Shown: positions 45,017-58,920, counted from the stretch's first letter. The stretch is DNA of 64,000 nucleotides from Oscheius dolichura (GCA_932521035.1 OW051495.1:11966001-12030000); one strand, 5' to 3'. The notes: generated by a model not told the origin, from the sequence alone. Translations and numbers: made by a program.

Positions 45017-47263
45017 ATGAATTTGCTGTTCTTCGCACTCGTTATTCTTCCTGCCTGTTCTGCTCTGCACTTTGTCGTATATTTGACTCTCATTGGAGGA
45101 AGTCACCTGGATTTCTTGAATTCTATGGTAGACGAGCTTACAAAGAGAGCACACACCGTGGTGAGACTCTTTTCTTCATGTGAAAATATGTGAGGGATTT
45201 CCTGGGAGCCTCTTTTGGCAGTCTAAAGTAGGAAGGCACTTTTTTGGACTCTAGAGCTTCAAAAAGAGGTTCCTGGAAATCCATTGGTTGTGAAAAAAAG
45301 GGTAGTTTTTGGGATTTAGGACATAGTTTTTGGCGTCCTGCATTCTGGAGTCCAATGGGAAGGGAAGACTCGAGCCAGAAATGCGACAGCCTTCGGTTTC
45401 GAAGGGAAGAACCCCTGGGTAACGACAACCCATCTCCTCAATCCCTTCGATGTCACCATCCCGGCCGACTTTCATCACTTCTATCAGACTTGTTTCCAGT
45501 TAGCTAAAAGTGAGTGTTTTTCTGTGTTCTACTGATATCCTTTACGTTTCAGTCGGTATTGAATCGGAGATTCCTGTAAACTTTATAAAAAATGGAAATT
45601 ACGATGCAATAATCGTCTCAGACTATGACTATGCTGGCTATATTTATGCTAGAAGAGCTGGAATAAAGAAGATTATGGGATTCACTTCGACTGCAATAAT
45701 GTACCTACAGATTCATACACTGGGACTGCCGAATATGCCGAGTTTACACGGAGGCAAGTACCTTTTTACTGTCAGTCTTGCCATCCCCCATTTTTCCACG
45801 ATTCCTCCTCTTTTCCAGGGAATCTTGACCTCTACGGCGGTGACGTCAGCATTTGGTCCAAAATAAAGCGCCTCTATCAGTACTCATACCAATTGAATTA
45901 TTACTTTCCCAAGTTGATTTCCCAATACGTTAGTTTATCCGTTATTTCTTTTCTAAATTTTTTCCTACAGAATGCTATAACTCACGAGAAATATGGCCAC
46001 GACTTCCCGTCAGTTGACGTCCTGGCAAGAGAGACCGATATCATGTTTGTCAATTCAAATGAGTTGGTCGAAATGCCGATGCTCCTCTCCCATAAAGTGA
46101 AATATATCGGTGGAATAGGGAGAAAAGACCCGGAGCCATTGACTCCGGTAGGTGGAGATTACCCCAAAAAATGTGGAAAACCTTCAGGAATTCGAGAAGA
46201 TCCTCGCTTCAAGTAACAAAGGAGTCGTTATTGTCTCTTTTGGGACTCTTGTTCCCTCAGAACGATTCCTCCCCAGGGTAAAAAGAGCCCTAATCGGTGC
46301 ATTTAAAACTTTCCCGGAGTATACATTCATCTGGAAGTATAGCAAACAACCGGGAGATGAAGAACTCTTCCAAGGAGCCGATAATGTAGTCTGTAGGGAA
46401 TGGATTCCACAAAATGACCTTCTCTGTATGATATACGTTTAAATTATAGGTTAAAAATTTATTTCAGATCATAAGAAGGTTGTTGGATTCATTTCACACT
46501 GTGGATTGAATTCCCTAACGGAAATAACTCATGCTGGTGTGCCGGTAGCAGCAATACCGCTGGTTTCGGATCAGATGCATAATGCTCGAAATGGTGAGTG
46601 GGGAAACTGGGGAAGCTGAAGTGAGAGCCTTCTGAAATAGACTAAAAGAGGTGCCCATCAATATTACCAAGAATCTTGAAGAAAAAGAGACAAACAGGGA
46701 AGCAGGTGTGCCAGTGTCCTGTACTCTCATTGGTCAAAGTTTGGTCACTTTTTGGCTTCAAAAAAGTCCGTTAACACCCACCTCAGATAGCTTTTATTAT
46801 CACAGTACCCAACATATTCTACAATATTTGATTTTCCAGTTGTTCGCCTTGGAATTGGCTTGAACCTGGACAAATTCACCCTCTCCAACAAGTCCGTGAC
46901 CCATGCTTTGGATTCTATCCTCCACAACGAGAAGTATAATTCTTCTAATATCTGTTTTCCCCTCATTCCTATTCCAGATACAAGATCCAAGCGACGAATC
47001 TAGCCAAAATGCTAGCTGATCATCCGGATAAAGCCAAGGAGTATTTTGTCAAGTGGGCAGAATTTGTAGCAACCCATGAGGACATCCACAAGCAATATAA
47101 CCTTCTCGAAGCGGAGATGGACTTCTTTACTTATTACTGTTTTGATATTTTAGCCGTTTTCCTGGCTATTGGCTTCATAATTTACCAATGTTGGGATTTA
47201 GTCAAAAGTTTAGCAGGTTCGCATAAACATGAAGAAGTTAGTCATAAAATAAAGTCGCAATAA
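45017..47263 (+). CDS. UDP-glucuronosyltransferase 2
   Basis: Exons 45017-45160, 45320-45509, 45553-45753, 45819-45928, 45971-46147, 46188-46425, 46468-46593, 46840-46933, 46978-47263; 521 residues, the usual nematode UGT length. It has a signal peptide (ending SALHF), a variable acceptor-binding half, and the donor signature around 360-395 (FISHCGLNSLTEITHAGVPV, then DQMHNAR). A C-terminal anchor follows (CFDILAVFLAIGFIIY) with a short Lys-rich cytosolic tail, as in ER-retained UGTs. It is paralogous to UGT 1, with identical lengths for exons 1 and 2 and the same later junctions. Intron 3 starts with GC (GGAG|GCAAGT at 45754), a good GC-AG donor. Unlike UGT 1, the last two exons are fused. 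No disabling change. Confidence 0.95.
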
Positions 47264-47367
47264 ACAATTTTTCCTCTATAAATAACTTTTTATATTCCTA
47301 CAAAATAATACATTATAATATCACAGTTAAAATCACAGGATATCTTATAATTAAAAGAGGGGAGAGA

Positions 47368-49987
47368 TTACAGTAGCTCGTACAAGAAGGGGCTATCAAT
47401 AACAGAGGCTCCTACCGCGACTCCTCCCTCGTTTGTTTCTTCTCCTTTGGTTCGTAGTAAATGTCCTCTGCTGACTGTCTCCGCCTGTCCTTTCTCTCCA
47501 ATTGCATAGCCATAGATTCCCAGCTCGCTAACACATTTAGCCAAGAGGATGGGCTCCATTGCACGGATCATGTAATTCTAAAGCAGAAATTTTAAATAAA
47601 GTCATGGTGAATATAATGTCTGGTCCCAGCACGATTAAAGCATCAGACTAACCTCAACAACCACGGGTTGAAGACGTTCCATTAGAATGTGAGCCGCCAG
47701 TTCAGGTTGAGTCATGGCTTTCAGTTTTTCGGCAACCTCTTCTCCATAATAATTACCGCCACCTCCTTCCAGTTGAGGTTTTAATACAAAATTCTTCGGC
47801 TTGGCAATAGCTGACTGAATATATTATTGTAAAAATGGAAATATGATATCAGGCACCTGGATAAGCTTTTGTGTAGCAGGATCTTCACCTTCTGCTGCCC
47901 ATAGTCCAGCAAAGGTGGCTCTCACGGCGGCGGCGTCTCTTGGTTTTCCAATAAAGCGCTCAACAACCCCGTCTTCAGATAGGGCCTGAAATTAATACTG
48001 TACAAATCGCCATTTTTTTTAATTTGTTTCTGTATTTTATGGTCCAAACGCCTTCACGACTAAAAACTCCGATCTCGCAGCTGGCCAGCCCAGATCCAGT
48101 CTTATCTGGCCATGGCTAAAGAAACTGCACGTCGTAGCTGTTTGAGGACCTGTTTCCATAGACCTGGTCAGAAAGAGAGGACCCTTTCCCCAGAGAAAAG
48201 AATAGTAAAGCCAAATTTGAAGATTTTTGTACTAATAAATCGAGTTCCCCTCCAAAAACTCGGGGGTTTGGCCCAGAAGAGTTTAAAACTGGGCACAAGA
48301 CAAATTTGCAACAGTGCTGGCCACCGACCTGTTGGGTTTTCTTCGTATTAGCCAACTGTAGCCCAATCCAGGGAGTCTTAATTGCTCGAGAAAGCTCCAT
48401 TGTCTCACGGGCGGACCATTCTAAATTTCTATTCCCGTATTCAACTTCAATATTTAGAAAACCGACCTTTTTGAGTAGGATAATGTTGCGGTACATAACC
48501 TGCCCTAAAGTAAACCACGGAAACTTTTGATCCTAGCAGAATGAGATTCCTTTCGCTATCCAGTGACAGACTGACAATTATAAAATATAAAAAATAAGAT
48601 AGGAACCCACCATTCCGAACATTCGGTGAGATTCTTCCTGACTATTTGATCGACAGGAATTCCCTTTTCAAATAGGCTATATTCAATGTGACGTTGATCA
48701 ATTTGATTCTGGTTTATATCTTCGACTACTACAAGAATTACTCCATCCGGATTCTTCATAACTTCCCTAAAATAATAGAATCCAAAATAAAGTAGAGGAT
48801 ATATCCCACCATGCTTTGAATAAAGACTCGGCGATGAGATCAATCGGCTCGTTATTGGGAACTGCCTGCTCCACAAAGGATTTACTGTAGCCGAGATTGA
48901 GCAGCACCCTCTGGTGGAGTTTCGTTGTTCGCTCTGCATGGCCACCCATACTCGAGGCTATATTATTCACTTCTACCTGGAAATATATGCAATTTATAGA
49001 ATTTAACAGAAAAAAATAGGGGGAATACGTCCAAATCGTACCTGTTTCAGTGCATACTCATTAGAAAATGGATCCTTATGGCACATATAGTCTGATCGTT
49101 GAATTAATAGCGTATTGGGTTGGACCAGACCTAAAACAACAATAATATGTGTTTTCTTCGGAAAAAAAACTTTTCTCCCTAGAAGAACAAAAAAATGAGA
49201 TAATACGGGTAGGTCGCTCTATAAAATGGACCAAGTTAACGTGGGAAGCTGTGAAATTGGGAAAATTCTGTTTCCCACGCTAAAAACTGATTTTCGCGTA
49301 GGAATATGGCATTTTTGTCATGTACACGATTAAAAGTCGCTGTTTTGAGGTTGAAATTCTTTAGGGTGGCCATATTTCAGCGTAAAAGTGCCAAACGCCC
49401 GCTCGGATTGATAATTTTTTTTAAAAAACGCAAGTTTAGCCGCGTTTCTGGGAAAGAATGTGAATTTTTTCCATTTAAAACCATGGTTTTTACCCTGTAA
49501 AAAGGTTTATTAAAATCGTTACCTTGTTCTCGAACTTTCAACAAGATATCGATCATTCCTTGTACAAATGGATCGGATTTTGCCACTTCGGCATGTGTTT
49601 TCAGCAGAAAATCATAGTCATAGGCAATATCGTGATACAATGTGGCCGTAAGCTGAAAAAAGATATTAAAAATAGCTGGAAATCCTACATTTTGGACATC
49701 TTTAGCCTGTTGGAAGAGTTTTCTGGGAAATGGAGACGGCAGAAGGGCTACAGGCGCAGTTTGGCAAACATCACTGCGATCACGATATTCACGGGTGCGG
49801 ATGACCAAACCGTGGGCCTGAAATAAATAAAAATGATCAGAAATTTAATAAAAATATTAAAAAGAAGGCTAAAAATACTCACATGAGCCCAATCGTGGAC
49901 ATCCTCGGCGAGTTCTGTCAAGCGGCCATCGGGAAGAGGAAGTTTCGGAAAATCGGCCAGGTATATTTTCTTCTCCTTGTCTTCCAT
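47368..49987 (-). CDS. gss-1: Glutathione synthetase (eukaryotic type)
   Basis: Eleven minus-strand exons: 49883-49987, 49689-49817, 49523-49652, 49042-49130, 48810-48976, 48611-48766, 48467-48570, 48329-48420, 47857-47985, 47653-47814, 47368-47577; 490 residues. It joins gamma-Glu-Cys with Gly using ATP, the last step of glutathione synthesis, as a cytosolic homodimer of the ATP-grasp fold. Marks: RSDYMCHKDPF and ALKQVEVNNIASSMGG (substrate site), VVYFRAGYVPQHY, the glycine-rich loop LEGGGGNYYGEE (about 382-393) over ATP, and C-terminal GHLLRTKGEETNEGGVAVG. The start ATG follows TTTTCAG by 11 bases, suggesting trans-splicing. Two introns (47986-48328 and 49131-49522) are longer and A/T-rich. 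Nothing damaged. Confidence 0.97.
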
Positions 49988-51446
49988 TCGTTTCCTATCT
50001 GAAAATGAACAGTGGAATGAGTATTTTGATGACAAAACGGCCGTGGGAAAGAGGGTGACAAAAACGACGAATAGTAAGCAAAAATGACGGCGGAAAACCA
50101 ATTGCTGCTGAAAACGCGCCCCATCTGCACTCACCCCGAGCGAGAGTAGAGATCAACAAGTAGAATTGCACTCTACTTTGAGATAAATAGAGAAAACGAT
50201 GAGGAAGAAGGCAATATTTCATGTTTGGACCATTTTATACGGAAAAAAACGGTTCTTGACCAAATTGAGTTGACCTGACGGGATATGACCCCTGTGGAAC
50301 GCGTCTGACTCGTGGAAAAGGCGCCAAATGGAATGATAAAGGGAAATCCAAAAGAGGCCAAGTTGACGCTAATCACAATCCAGTTCCGCCAGTAAAACTA
50401 TCAATGGGTAACAAATAAACTTCAATTTGACTAGGTCAACAAGGTGTAAAATGTAGAAAAGTGGAGAAAGGGGAGAAAAGCGCTGTAAAAGTAGCGACGC
50501 GACCGTTATCCGCTTTAAAACTGTGAAAACGGAGCGAATTGTTGTGATTCTGGCAAAAATATAAACTGTGATCTGACTTTGTGACTTTGTTGCTGGTCTC
50601 ATATTTCATGTGTTTTATGATGATAAAATTGTGTTTGAAATTGGCTGTGCTTGAGTCTTATTGTAGTCTTCTATAATTTCATTTTGGTATTCAAGTTTCT
50701 TGCATGTTTCGACGATCCTGGGGGTATTTTGAGCTGGGAAAACAGCAGACAAAGAGGGAAGGACAGGGGAAATCGAGAGGGTCGGAACCAACTCTTCCTC
50801 TCTTTTTCTCTCTTTTCCAGCGAAACTGTGGTTCCAGAACGATCGGGTCCATTGAAAATGATGATCAAACGATTGTGCCTCCTCATAGGCCTGTTCGAAT
50901 CGAGTTTTTTTTTTCTTAGATTTTGTGATTACAGGCCCAAATTATGGAACAAGGAACTAGTATTTGACTTTTTCAGTCAAAAATTCAGTAAGCGGCACGG
51001 GAAATAAATTGTTATGATTATGATTTTTGTTCACACAGACTACAAAAATTCTATAAATATCGAGAAGTTACGTAGAGAATCGTCAAGAAAACTCCCTAGA
51101 GGGGGTAGTCAGCTGGTAAACTCAAAGGGCACCATTGTTTTCCCCGTCTGTTCTCCTGTTCTGGATTCTTTTCCCACTTATATCAACCGACAGAGATTTA
51201 TTATCCCGCCAGGTTTTATAACTACCATTCCGTAGCTTTAAAATGTTTGCCGGTCTCATCCAACCAAACCAGGAATTGGAAAAAGAATTGCTGGCTAGCA
51301 CTAGTTCCTGTTTTTGTCTCTCTCTCTCCGCATTCATTAACTCGCAACCTTTTTCACCCAAATTCCAGTTAATCCGATCATCTAATGTCGTACTTCTTCT
51401 TCTCCTCTTGATAATCCTCCTCACCTCGTATTTTATTCCGAAGAAG
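49988..51446. other. Intergenic between divergent genes
   Basis: Upstream regions of gss-1 (-) and the next receptor (+). No gene or clear core promoter element recognised. Confidence 0.5.
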
Positions 51447-53696
51447 ATGCTAACCGCTGTCGACCTAATTATCAGAACCTACAGACTCCTGCCCTTCTTT
51501 GCCCTACCCCTAAATATTATCTGTATCATCATATCGAGAAAGTACGTCTCCAAGCGCTATGCCTATATGGCTCCTATAAATTGCCTCGTTTTTGTCATAA
51601 ACATCCTTTTAGCCTTCCTGATATGGTTTTTAGTACCCGTAAGTTTGTTGCTCTTCCTTTAAAGGGAATTTATTCAGATTCAAGTAATTTATAAAGGCGT
51701 CGTGGTTACCGTATGCCTTTCCTATGACACTCAGCTGCAACACTACCTATTCTACCTCTTTTTGATTATTGAAAATTATTGTGTCTTTTCGACTTTGTTG
51801 ACATACATAGTGTTGACCATTATCTATGTCAGGTAAGTGATTTCGGTATAAGAAGCAGAGCAAAATTTGGAGCATTCCTAAATTCAAACGTTCTATCAAA
51901 GTTCCCACATCGAAATTCAATCCCAGGGTCGTTTTGTTGTTGTTTTTTATGAAGGAAGTCGCTTTGGTTCTTTCTTCATAACACTCCAAATTTTATAATG
52001 AACTCCTCAAAAAACTTTGACCGGGAGCCAAGGCGTGTAGAAATTGTGTCAAGCTGTCATCAAATGGCTTTGGATTAACATTTCCTTCCAAATGTTAAGA
52101 AAGAACGTAACATTGAGGTTGTGGGATTAATTTCAAAGCGTTTATCCGGGTCAAAAAATTTGGTAACTTCGTGCGTCACAATCCTGGGCAATGTGGGAGA
52201 ATATTACGACCCTCTAAAGCGAATGGGACCCTAAAATGTAAGCAGACCTGAAATTAACTTCAAAATCCTAACCTTCCCCTGTTTTTCACAAAATGTTTCG
52301 ATTTTTCCCGCTTTTCAGACCTACTCCCACTTCCAAAATCCTACTCTACTCTTCTCTAGGATTCTTCCCAATTGTCTTCGTTACCTGTTTAAAATTTACT
52401 TCAAATTACAATGAATGGAGCGAATCATCGCCAATTTTTCGATCAACTGTCATCCTCAAGGCTTCAGAACAACTGGGACGGTCTCTAGAAGAATATTATG
52501 TCTTTGGAAAGATTGCGGTAACTTTTAAAGTCTTTTAATAAACTTCAAACATCCAGAAGTCCAATAAATTCTTCTACATTATGGAAATTATCTTCTCCGG
52601 CTTTTTCCTAGCCGCCTACGTTTTCAGTTTTATTGGCTTCCTTCTCTTGGAGAAGTTTATGCCGTTTGAGAAGGTTCTAAATGCCAAATTGATGTTTTCC
52701 AAGGAGCTTCGAGCAGCTACCAAAGCTTCTGTAAGTTGTTCCCCTATTTTTTAATCCACCAGGAAGTCCCTCACAAAATCTTCCCACCAGCTGTAAAGAT
52801 TCCGCTTCCCGACGTGATACATCGTTGATTTTGTGACCGAAAAGTGTATTTGTTTGTGTGTTCTATTTGGCTCTCTCTCTCTCTCTCTGAACTGAACTCA
52901 GTGATTCATTCGGCGTGAGATCTTTGCTGCTTCCCGGAAATGATTAAGCCACAAGCTGCACGAAACCAAGTGTCTAACACGGCTCTAATAGAGCATAATT
53001 TTTGCACTTGGCGATAACGATTACGATGAGGCAAAACATAAAACAGGGCGTGGGGAAAATGGATTATAAAATTCCATTAGGCCAATACAATTTCTAAAAA
53101 TCGTAGCGTTTTACCGAGAATAGAGCCATCTGGAAGGGAATAGCCGCAATTAGACAAAAAACTGAATTTTTTAACCAAAAAACTGACGAGCTCCTGTCTT
53201 ACTGTAGGATTTAATTTTAAAAAATGGGGTATTCTCGCTCCCAGGCACAAAACGTCGGCCCATTTCTCACTGATTTTTGGATAAAAATGAGGTATTTTGA
53301 GGAGAATAGGGGCAGTTTTCCACAACGGCGCACCATATTTCGAAGATTCTCAAAAAGAAATGGAGATTAGGGGCCTGACGCTATCCTGACGTCGTTTCTC
53401 TTACTGTATGCTGTAGTCTTCCTTTTTTTCAGATAATTGTCACCCTCCTCGGCCTGGCTGCTCCCCGTACCGTCTTAAACATCATACTGCTGCTGAACCC
53501 CAGCCTCTCGACCCTTGTAACCATTCCCATCTTCCTCGGCGACTGTCTCGCCCCCCTAGTTATCCCCATACTCTTCCTGTCCGGCTTCTATTCCAAGTAT
53601 TTTAAACGTCTCTTTGTCCAAATGATTCCAATTCTCAAAGGATCCGTGTCTCCGCAGACGGGAGACGATAATCTAGTTGCTCCCTCAATAGCTTAA
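51447..53696 (+). CDS. Seven-transmembrane receptor, nematode chemoreceptor-like
   Basis: Exons 51447-51638, 51678-51832, 52319-52517, 52557-52730, 53433-53696; 327 residues. Seven hydrophobic segments can be followed: FFALPLNIICIIIS (TM1), APINCLVFVINILLAFLIW (TM2), a long TM3 (YLFLIIENYCVFSTLLTYIV), TM4 (LLYSSLGFFPIVFVTCL), TM5 (IIFSGFFLAAYVFSFIGFLL), TM6 (IIVTLLGLAAPRTVLNIILL) and TM7 (IFLGDCLAPLVIPILFLSGF). Family marks of Srd are absent, so this is another serpentine class that I could not assign. Intron 4 is about 700 bases. Frame is open upstream of the chosen ATG, so the N-terminus could be longer, but TM1 would then be preceded by a low-quality Ser-rich stretch. The stop TAA is the start of AATAAA. 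Confidence 0.8.
52870..52889. repeat. (CT)n microsatellite in a receptor intron
   Basis: About ten CT units in the fourth intron of the receptor gene at 51447-53696. Confidence 0.85.
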
Positions 53697-56600
53697 TAAA
53701 CCGTTTCCTTTGCCGAGAAAGTCACGCGGGAACAATCTATTTTCAAAGAAAATCGGTGTCGTTTACGTCTATTGAGAGAGATAAGCAGGAAGCAGGAAAG
53801 ACACAGAGGCCAGCAAACATCAGAAATCATCTTTAACCTTTTCTACCAGCTGCAAAATGCAAAAACTTCGCCTTCCCCAGATCGAAAAGTACCCCCTCAC
53901 CCCCCGGCGTGTGTACATAACTCTCCCCCCGCGGTGCTTCTTCTCCCCTCTGTGCAGAGAGAAGAGGCCGTGGAGCCACCCCTACGGATCCAGCGACCAC
54001 TGAGCACAGGTACACAAAGCTGGGGGGACAACACTTTGAACTATCAAAGAATCGAATAGGGTCGGATGGCAGTGAGGGATAAATATGCGGGGATACAACG
54101 ATGAATTGTTAGCAGACGTGCTCTGATCCCCTCTTCCGATCTCCTGTTTCAGACAGTCCGCTGACACTTATTCTTCTGGTTCGTTGAGGTCTCTGCAGAG
54201 TTTTTACAACGGCACAGTTCTCATAGGATATAAGGAAGCGGTGGGAAGAAAGGGAGGATTCTATCTAGGCCGACACTGTTGGGCTGCGGCAGTGATAAAC
54301 TCGCTTTTCCCCCCAAAGGAAAATCACTTCCTTGTTCCTCTTGTCTTCTTACGCACCAAGTGAGTTACCTGTTGACGGGAAGAGCTTACTGCTAGCATTC
54401 TATAGTCCGTGAATCAGTACTGTATCTATGGCTGCTAGATCACTGGGATAGTCCTCTCTAGGCTCGGTCCAAGCCCGATTCCCTGCACCCGTAAAGTCTC
54501 GGTAGGAAGATTACCTTTATTCAAGACGGTAACAAAGCTGTGTTCTCTCTTGCCGAGACTTTACTGGTACAGGGGATCGGACCGAACCTCCCCTCTTCCT
54601 CTCCTACCTCGTTCTTTATCCATTTATTACATTTTAAAGCCTGTATTTTGATCTGCCGCTATACTAACCCCTCTAAAAAGGCTAGGAACTTCCGTCTGAT
54701 ACTACTTTTATCAGAACTACACTTTAGAGATCATTTGTTTTACAACCACCCAGCCGGAAGTGGCCAGGGAATTTTGATCCTAGTTAGAGTAGATAAGGTT
54801 TAAAATAAGAGTACAGTCCATAAAAACAGAACTTAATGGTTAGACATCTTGAGTTACTGTACTCCACTCCCATTCAAAGGTGAAGATCCCCCTCATTTCC
54901 CGGCGACCTTCATCTGATCCTCTGCTCTCTGACCACCAAACTCCAAAAATACCGGGAGTGTGGAGTTCAAGTGCCTTGTAACAGATTATGAACAAATAGA
55001 CCGTCTTGGAGTACTCACACTCCTGGAAATAGCCCAAGTTCAAGAGATTGAGGTCTAAAAGGTTTTAGATATCAATCAGGGTACAACAATGAAGTCACCA
55101 TTTCCGTCTCTCTGTAAACTACTGACTGATGTCATTTATCATCATTTTGCCAACCAAAACTTATTTCTTCGTAAAGTGGGCCTAACTGGTACACTTTTTC
55201 CTCAATTTCTTGTTTTTCTGGGGCCATACAGCTCTAAAAAGGTTCAGGTACTTTGAGAGCTTCCTTGAGTTCCTTTCGGCAGCGTTGACCCCCATTTTTG
55301 CAGATTTTATGGCGGAAACCCTCAACATTATGAGATGCCTCGGTTTACTATTAGAAAACCCAAAATTGCCCCCTTTTTTTGGTGTACGTAAATCTACCGC
55401 AGGAGTCCCCATGAGTCCAGTGAGGTTCCCCTCATCTTTTCCCCCCAAAACGACACCTGGTTTCAATTTTCTGGATTTCTGCCAGTCCCTCACTTTTTTT
55501 TCTCCCCTTCAAACCTGTTTTCCTTTTTCCACCTCTCCCTCTTACAAACAGTTCCGCGTTCTCCTGTTGACCTACAGTCCTTTGCAAGCCCGCCGTTTTT
55601 GCGAGTGGTTTTTCGCGCTGTCCACACTTCAGGGTATGGTAGACTCTTTTGTTTCTTTTCTCCCTATTCGACCTTTTTTCAACCCGTCTCTCTCCACTTT
55701 GATCCCTCGGGTTTGGGAGAGTATGGAATGCTTCCCTTTGTGATCTTCAGAATGGTCCCCTTCCCCACTGATAACAGGACACACACACAGAGAGAGAGGC
55801 GGTTCTCTAAAGGTTTGTGGGAAGAGCTTGTGTTTGTGGACTGGCGCCTATCAATGGACCAAACAGCTATCAGAGAGCAATGAGAGCGAAGAGCAGACGC
55901 CTTTTGTTGCTGGAAGAGGAAGGAAGGCGGAAGGTTGTGCAAACGAAACTTGAACAGAGTCTTTGGACTGTGAAGTCTGGTCAAAGAGTGCACATCGAGG
56001 GATACAGTAGGCAGTGGGCAAGAAGCGTAATTTGAACAGCTTCGAAGTTAAACATGGAGACAATGGAGGAGGCAACTTTTTGAGGGGGTATACGGTAGTG
56101 TTCAGTGGAATTATTGGCATCTTGTGAGACAATTTGGACGGCCACAGTTAGACAAAAATGGAGCAGAAATGGACTGGTAGCATCACAATTAGACAGCTAA
56201 CGCTGAGCGCGGGATCTCTAGGTGGACGAGGCTGCATAAATCCGAAACTGAAAAGTTTCTAGAGGCTACAATAAGCCACACAAAACCAAAAATCACCTTG
56301 AGGCCGGATTTTACCTGTCTAACTGTGGCGTTTTTCATCAAAACGGCATATGGTACAGTATACGTCATTCAGTCATTTGGAAGTTTGTTTCGTTGCAGTT
56401 TCCCTTTTATCTGAAAAGAATCATCAATATCCGGACGTCTGGTTACGGTAGCTCTCTTTAACCTGCAGTCTTTGCTCATTGCCTTTTGCTCTTCTACACT
56501 TAGGGACCGCAAAGTGAAAATTAGATTTCATGGCAGCCCATAGAATTCGGAGTCATTCAATAGATCTTTTCCCAATTTACATTTTGGTTCTTAGAGTAAA

Positions 56601-58920
56601 AAATCGGGCCGTACAGTGACGAGAAATTCGCGTTTTACTGAAGCTTTTCAGGGGTCGCCTTTTGTATTGAAACTGTGGTCGCAGGTGCAACAGTCGATTG
56701 ACCAGGGTTCGATCCCCGCCGGTGTCAAAAATTTTTTTTTTTTACCTTTTACCTTGCGAACCTCGGATGACCAAATTTCCAATACAAAAACTGTTACACG
56801 CGTTTGGCGCGCGTTTGCGGTCCCTATCTACACTCCCCCGGGTAGGCAGGCGCCTGACCCCCTCCCCGTCTGCTAAACTAATTCCAATTCCAGGTAAAGT
56901 AGGCTAATCCAAAGAACTAATTCCCATTAACCACCACTTTGTACTTCCTCCGGCGGCTGTACCTCACGTGCAAACTCTGATCGTTAATGGGGAATGAGGT
57001 TCGCCGATGTTCAAAGTGTGCTCTGTCTGTTCCTGGTAAAATTAGCAACGAGACAGCTGTGTTCGCCGCATAATTATAATTAGCCGGAGCTCTTTTCAAT
57101 CTTTTGAGGTAGGAGGGATGCGAATAATAATGACGTCAATTTTTGAGTCAGAGCAGTTCTTGGAAAGGGGGACGCGCTAGACGAAGAGGATTATAGATTC
57201 ATGAGCACTCGGGACCCGGAAGAGGGGAGGACTCGGTCCAGCTGGGGGTGACACATTATAGTTCGTGTCCGCCTGATTCCGTAAGAAGGGGGCATTACCC
57301 TACAGGAAAGGAACGGAGAACGGGGGCCGTAGGGGTCACAGAAGGGCAAAAACAGGGAGACAAAGGACACAGAAGATGGATAAACCCCCTCGATCTGATA
57401 AGACATCCGTCTCCGTTGTCGTCGCCCTCCCTTCCGATGGATCGCCAACATCGTCATCAGACAAATTGCCTCGACCAGCGAAACAGTCCTAGTCCGTAAA
57501 AACCTGACTGTCCTTGACGATCCTTGGCCTCCATGCCTGCTTGTCCACTACCTTTCCTCGCACTTCTCCTCCGGTTGGCCAATGGCCGTCGGCCCCCTCT
57601 TACCGCGTCCTCCAGTCTTTAAGCCATCGTACGTGCAATCTGCAATAAACCCAGTTCACGATAACCTTCTGGCCAGAAGATCAAATAGGCCCCATTTCGG
57701 CCTCTCCGCTCTCCTCTTCTTCTTCGGTCCATCGATTTATGCCCCTACGATAAGTGTCCACTGGTGAGATAAAAGGGAAAGGGAGCATTCTTTAAACAGA
57801 TCGGTTTAATTTCCTGGCATCTGCACCAGAGCTCATAGATTGCTTGACTACCGTAACGGTAGCCGTCGTCTGTCAAGAGGAACAAATTTTGACTTCCTCA
57901 AGTGTGCACCTTAACCAGTCGCAGATTAAAATTCAAGGTTTACGGCGGGCAATAAAGGCAAAACCAAGGAGTTATAGGGAGATTTTGGGCTTAAAATGAT
58001 GGCTAGAATGAGCTCTTTAAAGCCCCGAACATTTCCCTTCTATTCGTAGCAAACTTCTCATGTTGTAGAGAGTTCGCCCTGTAGTGGAAGGCGAGTCGAA
58101 CTGTATTAACGTTTCAACTCTCATTTTATTAGGATTAGTTACATATTCCTAGTGATATTTACAGTCAAAATGTAGCCCAGAATTTCCTCTACAAAAGCTG
58201 TTATATCTCATAATTTTCCGACGTATTTTAAAGAGCTGGGGAGTATAATATTAAAACGAGTCTTAAAAATCTCGAAAGTTTTTGATGATGAAAAAATCCG
58301 GAGTTTCCATGGAGGGACCACCTTTTTTGACGGATTTCCCTAAAACAGAATAATCGCGCAGTTGAAATTCGAAGATAAGCTGAACTTTCTCAGGATCTGT
58401 TGACTGTTCGAAGATGTTCCTATCGATTTCCTCTTGTATTAGTTTCCCCCATACAGTTTTTATTCTCCATCAATCCTTGTGGAGAGCCTGCTTTAGTGGC
58501 CCCCGTCACGTTGTCTAGCTGCCGCCTGCCTGAAGGGACTACGGTAGCCTAGCAGTGTCTGTATCCAGTTTTTTGATCTTTTAATCAGGAACAAGAAGCT
58601 CTTCCCCCTCTTGACAAATCCTCCTTTGTGTCCTTTTAAGGCCCCCAGCAGCCACTTCCTATTCCTGTCGCAGCCCTTCGTCTTCCAATTATTCTGCACC
58701 CCAGACGATTGTTGTCTTTCCGAGTATTGGCTGACTGGAAGAAGAAGAAGACGCCGAGAAGGTGGTCCGCTTGGCCCCTTGTTGGTGAGAGAACACACAA
58801 CATACACATTCTTTGCACACACGAAGGGGCTGAGAGGAGAGATCGCTCCCTTGCTGGCTGCAACATTTTGGGCGATGCAATTTCGGCCTCGGGCCATTCT
58901 CCGGGTTTTTGCAGAACTCG

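Noticed and set aside
55210-55743. 177-codon plus-strand open frame
   Set aside because: Largest in the gene-free block, but Phe/Pro/Ser-rich from CT-rich DNA, with no splice context or recognisable domain.
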